8,970 nucleotides of DNA from positions 1 through 8,970 of the forward strand of contig JBIKVM010000125.1 of assembly GCA_044356825.1 (NCBI GenBank). The letters are read 5' to 3'. Source of the DNA: JAUREX01 sp044356825 (GTDB taxonomy: Bacteria; Pseudomonadota; Alphaproteobacteria; Rhodobacterales; Rhodobacteraceae). The notes under the pieces are model-generated. The model was not told the origin of the DNA and made no database searches. It saw only the letters and a list, made by a program, of their open reading frames with translations. A program made the translations under genes and the position numbers. Below are positions 1 through 6,848 of this stretch, piece after piece. Numbering within the stretch: position 1 is the stretch's first letter; each line of letters opens with the position of its first letter.

Positions 1-2145
1 CCGGTCGCGGGCCAGCGCCGCGATGTCGATGCTGCCGCAGCGCAGCGGCCAGAAGCGGCGGTTGCCGGTCTCGTCGCGCAGATAGGTGTCGGGGTTCACG
101 GTGCCGGCGAACACGCATTGGCGCGGGACCTCGACCGTGTAGCGGCCGTAGGGCGGGCGGAAGCGGTCGGTGGTCCGGGTCAGGAAGGCCTTGATGCGCG
201 AGACCTCGGCCCGGCCGATGGCATCGAGTTCGGCGATCTCCACGATCCAGACGCCCTGCATGTGGATGGCGGCGTCCTTTGACCCAAGCTCGGGCAGTTC
301 GTCGGTGAACCATGCTTCGCCCGCCAGAACCTTGATGGCTGTCGATTTGCGCGCGCCTTGCGGGCCCTCGAGGATCAGCATGTGATCGGCCTTCACGCCG
401 GGGCGGAAGATACGTGCCACGGCCGAGATGAGCCAGAGCGCACCGACGGTATGATGGAACGGGGTCGGCGCGGCGCCGAGATAGGTGCTGGTCCAGGTCT
501 CGATCCGGGGCGCGCCGTCCCAGCGGAGGTGTTCCAGCCAGTCGCGGACAGGATGGATGCGGTGTTCGCGCGCGACGGCACCAACAGCGCGACCGACGAC
601 AAGTGGCGCGACATTGACCCCGCGCAGCTGCAGCCATTCCGCGGTCCGGACATCGTCGGCATCCTCCCAAGGGCGGGGAAACGGGCCGGTCGCGGTATCC
701 CAAGGGAGCGGTTGGCGGACAACGATCTCCTGCGAGAAGTCGTCGAAGGCCAGCACGCCCGCGAAAGCGACGTCGGACGTCAGCGCGATGATGACATTGG
801 CCTCGTTGCGCTCGGGCATTCCAACCAGATCCTGTCGCAGGCGGTTGAACCAGACAGGTTTGGCGATCCGCGCATGGGGATCGCCGGAGACGTTCACGCG
901 CTTCACCAGTTCGATCAGCTGCTTGTCGAGGATCGACATGGCGATGCCGGTCGTGGTCTTGATGCGGGCAAGGATCTGGCGCGCGGGCAGCGGGTCCAGC
1001 CGCGCGAGGGCAATGCGGCCGAGAAGTTCGCCAAGGGCGGAGATATCGGGCGGGTTGGTCAGTGCATCGGCGGCCGCCACCAGGTCAGCGATGATGTCGC
1101 CAGCAGATGGCAAGCGAGCCATCGCGGCGGGCTGGTCTTCGGTCGGCATCCCCTGGCGCGGGCCGTAGTCCTCAGCGCGTGCGCTACGCATGAGATCGTC
1201 GTTGAAGTCGTCGCCATGGAGCGGGACCACGATCTCGTTCGGAATGTCGGCCCGGTTCAGCCGGTCCGAGAGCGTGGCAGCCGCCTGACGACCGGCATCG
1301 CCAGCATCGGCATAGATCGTGACCCGCGTCGTGCCCTCGGGCCAGAGAAAGCGCGCGAGGCCATCCGCGGACAGCGCCGCCCAGACAGCGGTGCCGAACA
1401 GGGCATGCGCTGCCAGAGCGGTCTCGATGCCTTCGGCAATGCCGAAATGGCCGTCGGCAGGCATGGCGAACAGGCGCATGGCCGCGTCGGCCACCGAACC
1501 CAGCATCTTCTTGCCAGCCGGGCCCTTGGCACTGCCATCGTCCAAAAGGAAGGTCCTGTGGATGCCCGGCGCGCGGGTGCCGTCCGCCAGTCGAGGCAGC
1601 GCGATCAGACCCGGCCACCCGCGCCGCGTGTCGAAATCCGGCAGGTCGGGATGGAACAGCAGATCCGGGCATTCCGGATCGCCGAGGCCGCGCGCATGCA
1701 GGTAGGCTTCGCCCACGGTTCCAGCGAGCGGCTGTGCGCCATCGACCAGACGCGCAACCTCCGTTGAATGGTCGGGCTTCGGGCGCGGTGCCGATCGGGG
1801 TGCGGGGCGATCTATCCCGGCAATCCGCGCCGCTTCGTCGAAGAGCGCGCCATCGCTCAGCCCCGTCGCCTGCGCGATCAGATCGATGGGCCCGGCGCAT
1901 TCGCCAGTGGCATAGTCGAAGCCCCAGCCTGCATAGGGCCCGTCGAGGTGGATGGTGCACGATCCTTCCTTGCGCGGCGGGCGGCCGGACAGGTCGGCGC
2001 AGCGCAAGGAACGACGGTCGCGCGCAAGCCGCGCCTCCGGAAAGATGCCGGGGAGCCAGTCGCCTGCGGTGGCGGCAAGCCGATCCTTCACGGCCGCCAG
2101 ATCGTGGCGTGCTTTCGGCGTGGCGACATCGTTGAGATCGATCAT
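1..2145 (-). CDS. Toprim primase / VapE-type helicase fusion, 3' end outside the window
   Basis: The frame stays open from ATG at 2145 to base 1: 715 residues and no stop, so the C-terminus is missing. Residues 1-120 form a DUF7146-like N-terminal region with scattered cysteines (C49, C63, C83), perhaps a decayed primase zinc finger. Residues 230-320 look like a Toprim_3 domain: a glutamate in AEGIET (237-242), an acidic loop YADAGDAG (278-285), and an HGDDFNDDL ending. Residues about 500-715 match the virulence-associated E (VapE) P-loop family: GPQGARKST (594-602), an acidic VWIVEIAEL strand (632-640), PPYGRY, and a GNRRFWP motif (694-700). The likely role is priming and unwinding at the element's origin. 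The start is backed by GAGGGG, which overlaps the helicase stop codon just upstream. The Walker A lacks the usual glycine before lysine, and the toprim DxD is shifted. The family call is firm; activity is inferred. Confidence 0.88.
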   Translation of the reverse strand, partial: MIDLNDVATPKARHDLAAVKDRLAATAGDWLPGIFPEARLARDRRSLRCADLSGRPPRKEGSCTIHLDGPYAGWGFDYATGECAGPIDLIAQATGLSDGALFDEAARIAGIDRPAPRSAPRPKPDHSTEVARLVDGAQPLAGTVGEAYLHARGLGDPECPDLLFHPDLPDFDTRRGWPGLIALPRLADGTRAPGIHRTFLLDDGSAKGPAGKKMLGSVADAAMRLFAMPADGHFGIAEGIETALAAHALFGTAVWAALSADGLARFLWPEGTTRVTIYADAGDAGRQAAATLSDRLNRADIPNEIVVPLHGDDFNDDLMRSARAEDYGPRQGMPTEDQPAAMARLPSAGDIIADLVAAADALTNPPDISALGELLGRIALARLDPLPARQILARIKTTTGIAMSILDKQLIELVKRVNVSGDPHARIAKPVWFNRLRQDLVGMPERNEANVIIALTSDVAFAGVLAFDDFSQEIVVRQPLPWDTATGPFPRPWEDADDVRTAEWLQLRGVNVAPLVVGRAVGAVAREHRIHPVRDWLEHLRWDGAPRIETWTSTYLGAAPTPFHHTVGALWLISAVARIFRPGVKADHMLILEGPQGARKSTAIKVLAGEAWFTDELPELGSKDAAIHMQGVWIVEIAELDAIGRAEVSRIKAFLTRTTDRFRPPYGRYTVEVPRQCVFAGTVNPDTYLRDETGNRRFWPLRCGSIDIAALARDR

Positions 2146-2154
2146 GGCGTCCCC

Positions 2155-3510
2155 TCACGCAAGGAGGACGAGGCCGCGCTCGGCGCGGGTGATGGCAGTG
2201 TAGAGCCAGCGGCGGCGGTCGATCTCGCTGCGACCAAGCCCGTCGTCCCAGACGATCACGTTCTCCCATTGTGACCCTTGCGCCTTGTGCGCGGTGATCG
2301 CCCAGCCGAAGGTCGCCTCGGTCAGATTGCGCTTTTCCCGCCAGTCGCGGTCATGGCGCTTGTCGTCATAGGCGACGTGGTCCTCGAAATGCCCCTTGTA
2401 GATGCGCAGCCGGCCCGGGCGGCCGTCGCTGTCGAATGGCGTCACACGTCGCCCCTTCGGCGCCTCCCTCGAACCAGTGGCGGGAGGCGCCTCAGCCTCA
2501 TGCACCACGGCTGAGAAGTAGAGGCTGCCCTCATCGACGATATCCTCGAGGGTCAGGAACATGCCGTTGATTAGACCAAGTGAGTTGTCGTTCTTCAGGC
2601 AGATGATCTTTTCCGCCCCGCCGGTAGGAAGATATGTCCCGCCCAGCCCGGCGGCCGACCGCATCGCATTGTTCAGCTGGAAGCGCGTCGCGTTCAGGCC
2701 GCAGATCAGTTGTCCGCCGCGAAGCGCCTGATCCGGCGTGATGTCGCCCTTTCGAAGCTTGGCGACATGGGCGTCGTAAACCCCGAACCAGATGGGCTCC
2801 CCCATCCGCGCCATGGTGGCGAGGCGGATGATCGCGCTCTCGGCCGCTTGGCGGTGGATCTCGGTCAACATCACGTCGGGCGCGTCGCGGGTAAAGGCGC
2901 CTTCGCCCCGGATCGGCGGAAGCTGGCCCGGATCGCCCAGCACGAGGATCGGCTTGCCGAAGCTCATCAGGTCGCGGGCCATCTCCTCGCCCACCATCGA
3001 CACCTCGTCCAGAACGATCAGCCGCGCATCCGCGGCATCGCTTTGCGGGTTCAGGGCAAAGCGAGGGTGCTTCATCGCGGACAGCGCCTGGCGCATCGCC
3101 TCGATCCCTGCCTCGGCTGCGGTCCTGTCGAAACCGGTCAGCTTGCGCGCGGCGGTCTCGGCCTCCTGAACCTTGGCGGCAGCGGCGGCGATTTCCTCTT
3201 CGGTCGACTCGATGACCGAATAGATCAGGCTGTGGATGGTGCGGGCGGGCGTGCCCTTGCGAGTCAGCACCAGCGCAGCCTTGCCGGTGAAGGTCGCGGT
3301 GACGACGCCCGGCACGCAACGGCCGTCCTTGGCGCTGCGGTGGGGCGACAGACCGAGATCGTCGAGGGCGAATTTCAGGACCGTGCTCTTGCCCGACCCG
3401 GCGTAGCCGAAGAGCCGGAACACTTGTTGCTCCTCGGTGCGGTTCTCGAACCAGTCGCGGACTTCGGCGATGGCGGCGGCCTGCGCGGCCGAGGGGACGA
3501 AGTCAGACAC
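2155..3510 (-). CDS. SF1 DNA helicase, RecD/Dda-like (AAA_30 plus UvrD_C_2 type)
   Basis: A 451-residue superfamily 1 helicase with all main motifs visible: Walker A GYAGSGKST (35-43), Walker B LIVLDE (164-169), motif III GDPGQLPP (192-199), an HRQ arginine motif (219-221), ITAHKAQGSQW (405-415, motif V region) and YTAITRAE (437-444, motif VI). Residues about 100-150 between motifs Ia and II are rich in Ala/Glu and look like a helical or coiled-coil insert. I chose the GTG at 3510 because GGAGGGG sits 5 bases upstream and because the recognisable domain starts at once (SDFVPSAAQ). Upstream in-frame starts would add about 60 Arg/Pro-rich shadow residues inside the nuclease gene. The GTG overlaps the nuclease stop by 8 bases (GTGTCTGA), so translation is probably coupled. 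The expected role is ATP-driven DNA unwinding in phage replication or recombination, with the neighbouring nuclease as a plausible partner. Confidence 0.93.
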   Translation of the reverse strand: MSDFVPSAAQAAAIAEVRDWFENRTEEQQVFRLFGYAGSGKSTVLKFALDDLGLSPHRSAKDGRCVPGVVTATFTGKAALVLTRKGTPARTIHSLIYSVIESTEEEIAAAAAKVQEAETAARKLTGFDRTAAEAGIEAMRQALSAMKHPRFALNPQSDAADARLIVLDEVSMVGEEMARDLMSFGKPILVLGDPGQLPPIRGEGAFTRDAPDVMLTEIHRQAAESAIIRLATMARMGEPIWFGVYDAHVAKLRKGDITPDQALRGGQLICGLNATRFQLNNAMRSAAGLGGTYLPTGGAEKIICLKNDNSLGLINGMFLTLEDIVDEGSLYFSAVVHEAEAPPATGSREAPKGRRVTPFDSDGRPGRLRIYKGHFEDHVAYDDKRHDRDWREKRNLTEATFGWAITAHKAQGSQWENVIVWDDGLGRSEIDRRRWLYTAITRAERGLVLLA

Positions 3511-4303
3511 AGACGCCCCTCCAGCACCGCTCTGCCCATGCGCAGGGCGCGTGCCATTTGCCGCCGGCCATGCCGCCCCGACAGACGACCGCCGTGGGCT
3601 CGGTGGCCATCCGGGGCAACCATTCGCCCGCCGCCGAGGCCTGCACAACCGTGACGGCCCGATCCGACATCTCCTGTGCAAGGCGGGCATCGAAGGGGAC
3701 GAGTTCCGCGTGCAATTCCATCGTGTCGCGGTTCAGCGCTGTGAAGAGCGCCGGGTTGGGCAGGTCCATATAGGCCTGATAAAGGGCGATCTGGGCACCA
3801 TAGACGGGGCGCGCGATGCTGACACCACGCTTGACCACATCCTTCCAACTGGAAGCGCCGAGCGCCTTGTTCTCCCAGAGAGCGGGGTACTCCATCGCGA
3901 CGGGGCCCGAGACGAAGCAGCCGTCGATATGGCCCTTGAACCGGCCCGCCATGGCCTCGAAGCCGAACTGGCGACCATCGGGGCGTTCGGTGCGCAGGTC
4001 GAACCCGGCAATCCTGAACCAGCCCGCGACGATATCCTCGGCCCGGTGGCCAGCCTCGAAGATCCGCAGAGTGCGCGGCTCGAACTCCTGGCCCTCGTCC
4101 TTGGGCACCGCGAGAAAGTCGTACTGGATCTGGCGGAGGCAGTCGCGGCCGAGACCCGAGGAACTGACATAGGTGCGGGGGCGCTCGGCGCGATTGCGCG
4201 CCGTCAGGGCGGCATCGATCGCGGATGAGACGGCGGCGGCGATCGGCGGACGCGGCGCATCCTGACCGTAGATGCAGCCCGAGCCGTGGTTCAGGTCGAT
4301 CAT
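3503..4303 (-). CDS. PD-(D/E)XK nuclease, Cas4/RecB-like with Fe-S-type cysteines
   Basis: A 266-residue protein with the core of the PD-(D/E)XK nuclease superfamily. It has GHRAED (85-90, glutamate at 89), a metal-binding aspartate in GHIDG (124-128, D127), the E-x-K signature in WENKAL (E144, K146), and the trailing Q-x3-Y pattern (Q171, Y175). A cysteine before the core (C55, in RDCLRQ) and a C-terminal cluster (C241, C254, C260, C265) resemble the iron-staple arrangement of Cas4 and AddB, which holds a 4Fe-4S cluster. The spacing is unusual: from C254, x5 to C260 and x4 to C265, with H251 where a CxxC cysteine would be expected. It probably resects DNA ends to give single strands for the annealase encoded upstream. 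The start overlaps the previous stop as ATGA, with GGGAG 8 bases upstream. Family assignment is strong; the cluster is inferred. Confidence 0.88.
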   Translation of the reverse strand: MIDLNHGSGCIYGQDAPRPPIAAAVSSAIDAALTARNRAERPRTYVSSSGLGRDCLRQIQYDFLAVPKDEGQEFEPRTLRIFEAGHRAEDIVAGWFRIAGFDLRTERPDGRQFGFEAMAGRFKGHIDGCFVSGPVAMEYPALWENKALGASSWKDVVKRGVSIARPVYGAQIALYQAYMDLPNPALFTALNRDTMELHAELVPFDARLAQEMSDRAVTVVQASAAGEWLPRMATEPTAVVCRGGMAGGKWHAPCAWAERCWRGVCV

Positions 4304-4509
4304 TGGTCGCGCTCCCAGAAGCCGCCCGCCTGCGCGATGCAGGTCAGCTTGTGATGCTGGGCCTCGGTCAGCCGGGCACGCGCGCCGAATTTCTCGAGCT
4401 TCTGGCGCAGGCTCTCGCAGAACTCGACCTCGAAGTCGGTGATGGCGTTCGCCGTCGCGGCAGCGAGAAGGTCGGTCCAGGGGGCGGTCTCATTGTTCAG
4501 ATCGATCAT
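4300..4509 (-). CDS. Small conserved-looking phage protein of unknown function, 69 aa
   Basis: A 69-residue protein with no domain I can name. It appears helical and charged, with an acidic stretch around residues 22-30 and a C-terminal LTEAQHHKLTCIAQ segment. Small proteins with a similar (S/T)-x-x-Q-x3-L-x2-IA ending are, from memory, common beside DUF6511 and Sak4 genes in alphaproteobacterial prophages. I prefer the ATG at 4509 over the in-frame ATG at 4542. GAGGGGG lies at good spacing before 4509 and overlaps the stop codon of the previous gene, and the resulting MIDLN start matches two other genes here. Using 4542 would add 11 residues overlapping the upstream gene. The end overlaps the nuclease start by 4 bases (ATGA), suggesting coupled translation. 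Coding nature is likely from position and ribosome site; function is unknown. Confidence 0.75.
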   Translation of the reverse strand: MIDLNNETAPWTDLLAAATANAITDFEVEFCESLRQKLEKFGARARLTEAQHHKLTCIAQAGGFWERDQ

Positions 4510-4519
4510 GACGGCCCCC

Positions 4520-4930
4520 TCAGAACGGAATCGGATCGTCATGGGCGGTGCCGGTCCGTTCCTTGCGCGCGCCCTGCGCCAGCATGCTGTCGACGTAGCC
4601 GGTCACGGCCGCCTCGATCAGCCGGTCGATGTCGGCGGCGGTTCGGTCGAAGAAGGGCGCCATAAGGCCGAGGTCGGTCAGCGCTTCGGCGAACAGCACC
4701 CGGGCATCGCGAATGGCCTGTGCCTCGCGGGCGGTCTTGTCGATCATGCCATTGTTCCTTTGAGCGATTGCGCTGCCCACGCCCTGACAGCGGAGCGAGC
4801 AGAAGCGGTGATAGGGATAGCGGTCGTGCTGGAGACGGTGGACGTAGCCAAAGCCCCGGGCTTCCCGGGCGCAGACGGCGCAGAGCGCTACCCGAGCAAG
4901 AGCGTCGCGATCGGGTCGTCCCGCGGCCAA
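4520..4930 (-). CDS. DUF6511-like zinc-finger protein with SSB-like C-terminal tip
   Basis: Two CxxC/CxxxC pairs (C17-x2-C20 and C44-x3-C48 when numbered from the TTG) surround GFGYVHRL and RYPYHRFCSLRC, giving a likely zinc-binding module. A helical region follows (residues 62-120). The family resembles DUF6511 of alphaproteobacterial phages; its biochemical role is unknown. The last residues, HDDPIPF, closely match the acidic-hydrophobic tip of bacterial SSB (DDDIPF), which docks repair and replication proteins. The start is uncertain. No in-frame ATG lies close upstream of the cysteines, so I used TTG at 4930, which overlaps the previous gene by 43 bases. The nearest in-frame ATG upstream (5059) would overlap it by more than 170. 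The TTG has AGGA directly against it, which is poor spacing. The stop is followed within 10 bases by the next start. Confidence 0.7.
   Translation of the reverse strand: MAAGRPDRDALARVALCAVCAREARGFGYVHRLQHDRYPYHRFCSLRCQGVGSAIAQRNNGMIDKTAREAQAIRDARVLFAEALTDLGLMAPFFDRTAADIDRLIEAAVTGYVDSMLAQGARKERTGTAHDDPIPF
4745..4761 (-). promoter_or_regulatory. Possible internal translation start inside the DUF6511-like gene
   Basis: Inside the DUF6511-like frame, AAAGGA (4761-4756) is followed by 8 bases and then an in-frame ATG at 4747. This ribosome site is better than the one at the assumed TTG start. It would give a 75-residue product that lacks the zinc-finger half but keeps the helical region and the SSB-like tip. 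The ATG is followed by ATCGA, like other gene starts in this operon. It may be chance, an alternative product, or a relic of a former gene boundary. Confidence 0.4.
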
Positions 4931-5208
4931 TCCTGTCGGTGGAGCCGTTCCGACTGCATCACGATCCAGCGCGAGATGGCGTTCACCGCCATGGCCTCGA
5001 GGTCGCCGAGGGTAAGGCTTGCGATGGGTTGGTGCAGTCTTCCTCGGGCCTCGAGCCATGTTCCGATCTCCAGAGCGGCGGCGCGCGTCACATGCGCCTG
5101 CCATTCGTCGGGGGGCATGGGCCGGTCGCCCGGCCCAGCCCATTCGGGCTCGGCGATGGGTGCCCCTGCGGAACCACCCGACCACCGTTTCCCCCGCGCC
5201 TCAGCCAT
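4888..5208 (-). CDS. Hypothetical phage protein, 106 aa
   Basis: I do not recognise a named domain. The first 30 residues are Gly/Pro/Arg-rich and probably disordered. Residues about 34-95 look helical, including WQAHVTRAAALEIGTWLEAR and LGDLEAMAVNAISRWI, and the protein ends in LLLG. The LxxLExMAxxAIxRWI pattern is familiar to me from small proteins beside DUF6511 genes in alphaproteobacterial prophages, but I cannot give a role. The ATG at 5208 overlaps the stop of the SSB-like gene by 8 bases (ATGGCTGA). No Shine-Dalgarno sequence is visible, so it is probably translated by reinitiation after the SSB-like gene. Its end overlaps the assumed start of the DUF6511-like gene. Position in a chain of overlapping genes is the main argument that it is real. 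Confidence 0.72.
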   Translation of the reverse strand: MAEARGKRWSGGSAGAPIAEPEWAGPGDRPMPPDEWQAHVTRAAALEIGTWLEARGRLHQPIASLTLGDLEAMAVNAISRWIVMQSERLHRQDWPRDDPIATLLLG

Positions 5209-5950
5209 TGAGCCATGCGGGCATGGCGGCGATGCTCGGCGTTGCGGGTGCGGGGGCCTGTGTCGCGGGCGGAGCGCCCGGGGCGTTCTGCGCCCCCCAG
5301 ACGGGCGCCGGTGCCGCCGCGGGCTGCGGTGTCGCGCCCCAGGCCGGTGCTGGGGCCTGCCAACCCGGCGCTGCGACGCTCGCGGCCTTGCGCGGCGGGG
5401 CGTTGACCGGATCGGGCGGGACGGTTTCGCCGCGCATGATGGAAGCATGGTGCGGCTCGTCGGGCAGAACGACGTTGGCGATGCGGTTCTGGTCGCGGTA
5501 CTGAGGGTTGGAGGCGGGCTCCACCATGATGCGGGCGGCGAAGACGATGCCCTCGAGGTGCCTGAGGCCAGGCAGAACCCGCTTGGCCTTGGTGGCGGGG
5601 CTCTCGTCCCTGGGATCAAGGCCAAGGGCGCTGTCCACGATGGCGCGAAAGGTGGATTTCGAGATCTTCCAGCCGATGGACTGGCCTTTCTCGTCCAGCT
5701 TGCCGCCCGCCACGGTGAAGCTCTGCCAGAACTTGCGGCGGGCATGGGGGCCGTCGACGACGGTGAATTCGCAGTCGAGCATGCGGGCATCGCTAGACTG
5801 CGAAGCCTTCAGAAGCCCCGCATCCATCGGGGTCGCGCCGTTCACGCCGCCGGGGCGGATGGTCAGACGCACCTTGGCAAATGTGCCGTCCGGGATCAGT
5901 TCCCCGATGGGGGCCATCTGCGGCTGGGCGTCGTTCAGATCGTAGCTCAT
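5201..5950 (-). CDS. Putative single-stranded DNA-binding (SSB-like) protein
   Basis: A 249-residue protein in two parts. Residues about 15-170 look like a compact beta-rich domain (GTFAKVRLTIRPG, MLDCEFTVVDGPHARRKFWQSFTV, GIVFAARIMVEP), consistent with an OB-fold-type single-strand binding protein paired with Sak4-like annealases in phages. Residues about 180-240 are a low-complexity linker rich in Pro and Ala with repeated tryptophan units (GWQAP, PAWGA, PVWGA). Unlike bacterial SSB, it ends in PAWLNG rather than the acidic DDDIPF tip. It starts 21 bases after the ATPase stop, with AAAGGA about 9 bases before the ATG. The expected job is coating single strands and stimulating annealing by the upstream ATPase. 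The OB-fold assignment is by pattern and gene context; a structure prediction would settle it. Confidence 0.72.
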   Translation of the reverse strand: MSYDLNDAQPQMAPIGELIPDGTFAKVRLTIRPGGVNGATPMDAGLLKASQSSDARMLDCEFTVVDGPHARRKFWQSFTVAGGKLDEKGQSIGWKISKSTFRAIVDSALGLDPRDESPATKAKRVLPGLRHLEGIVFAARIMVEPASNPQYRDQNRIANVVLPDEPHHASIMRGETVPPDPVNAPPRKAASVAAPGWQAPAPAWGATPQPAAAPAPVWGAQNAPGAPPATQAPAPATPSIAAMPAWLNG

Positions 5951-5971
5951 GGGATCATGTCCTTTCGGGGG

Positions 5972-6829
5972 TCAGGAGGCGAAAGCGGGTTGATGGGGGG
6001 CGTGGCCGTCGATCCGGGCGAGCAGCGCGCCGAGGTCGGGTGGTTCGGTCAGGTCGAGGCGGCCGGAACGGTCCTTGGCGGGAAGGCGCCAAGGGTTGCC
6101 CGACTTGCAGACAAGGCGGCGGTCGGTGGCGGTCTCATCCAGGACCCAGCCACCCTCTGCATCGCGGGCGAAGAGGTGCATCGAGACGACCTGGTCCACG
6201 ATGCCCGGCAACTCCCGCCCGGCCTTGCTGCCTTCCATCTGCGGTTGCCAGGAGACGGTGCCGAAATCGTCGGTCACCTTTTCCAGCACGCCGACAAAGA
6301 TCACGGTCTTGCCGCGCGCATGCTGGAGGTGCTTGAGCGCCTGAATGACTTCACGCCCCAGAAGACCGTAGGCGCCTCGGACATCGGGCTTGCCGGTCCG
6401 GTCCGAGAAGGCTTCGGGCTGCTGGCGGGCATAGGCCATCGCCTGCCGCGTCAGATCTGTGATCGAGTCGACGAAGACGATGCGGCGCGCGGCAAGGAAG
6501 GCCTCGATGCCGCTTTCGCGATGCTGGGCCTGCAGCCACGCATGCCGTTCGGTCCCGTACCAGGACTGCGGGTGCTGCGCCGGATCCGGCCCGCCGATCA
6601 GCACCGCAAGGTCGCGGAAGTCGGTGAAGCTGCGCACCGGGATCGACGCGCCGCGCCAGTCCTGCACCGATTTCATCCCGGCCTCGAGGTCGAGGCAGAC
6701 GGTTTCCTCGGCAGGCAGGGACTTCAGGAGCGTGGTCTTGCCCACGCCCGGTGGGCCGAAGATGGCGAGCGAGGTCTTGTTCTCGGCGGCCGAGAGGCGC
6801 TCGTCGGCAGTGATGATGCGGAAGGCCAT
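5972..6829 (-). CDS. Sak4-like RecA-fold ATPase (AAA_24 family)
   Basis: A 285-residue P-loop ATPase with Walker A GPPGVGKT (25-32), a Walker B-like strand IVFVDS (117-122) followed by ITDL, and a later beta strand KTVIFVGVLEK (174-184). Size and motif order fit the AAA_24 / Sak4 group of phage proteins. Sak4 of phage HK620 is a RecA-related single-strand annealing protein helped by a cognate SSB, and an SSB-like gene does follow directly here. It probably pairs complementary single strands during phage recombination or replication fork repair. I chose the ATG at 6829 because GGAG lies 6 bases upstream and the recognisable protein starts there (MAFRIITADE). Longer in-frame versions reaching 7132 would run across the intergenic hairpin and into the upstream gene. 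A strong inverted repeat lies just upstream and may modulate expression. Confidence 0.88.
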   Translation of the reverse strand: MAFRIITADERLSAAENKTSLAIFGPPGVGKTTLLKSLPAEETVCLDLEAGMKSVQDWRGASIPVRSFTDFRDLAVLIGGPDPAQHPQSWYGTERHAWLQAQHRESGIEAFLAARRIVFVDSITDLTRQAMAYARQQPEAFSDRTGKPDVRGAYGLLGREVIQALKHLQHARGKTVIFVGVLEKVTDDFGTVSWQPQMEGSKAGRELPGIVDQVVSMHLFARDAEGGWVLDETATDRRLVCKSGNPWRLPAKDRSGRLDLTEPPDLGALLARIDGHAPHQPAFAS

Positions 6830-6848
6830 TGGGTTCTCCGATGAATTG

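Noticed and set aside
358..1767. A 469-codon open frame on the plus strand.
   Set aside because: It is antisense to the primase/VapE frame, which has recognisable toprim and P-loop motifs. Its own translation is Arg/Gly-rich and without domains.
1184..2269. A 361-codon open frame on the minus strand overlapping the primase gene.
   Set aside because: It is a shifted reading of the same strand, rich in Arg and Pro. The adjacent frame gives the toprim protein and is open for 715 codons.
2710..3654. Plus-strand open frame of 314 codons opposite the helicase.
   Set aside because: The minus strand carries a complete set of SF1 helicase motifs here, and the plus-strand product has no recognisable feature.
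5948..5957. A three-codon leader frame (ATG at 5957) overlapping the SSB-like start as ATGA.
   Set aside because: Its ATG is only one base from the AAAGGA site, too close for normal initiation, and such mini-frames arise easily by chance.
4439..6844. An 801-codon open frame on the plus strand.
   Set aside because: It lies antisense to seven gene products with clear motifs or coupled junctions. Its translation shows no domain, and long antisense frames are expected in GC-rich DNA with biased third positions.
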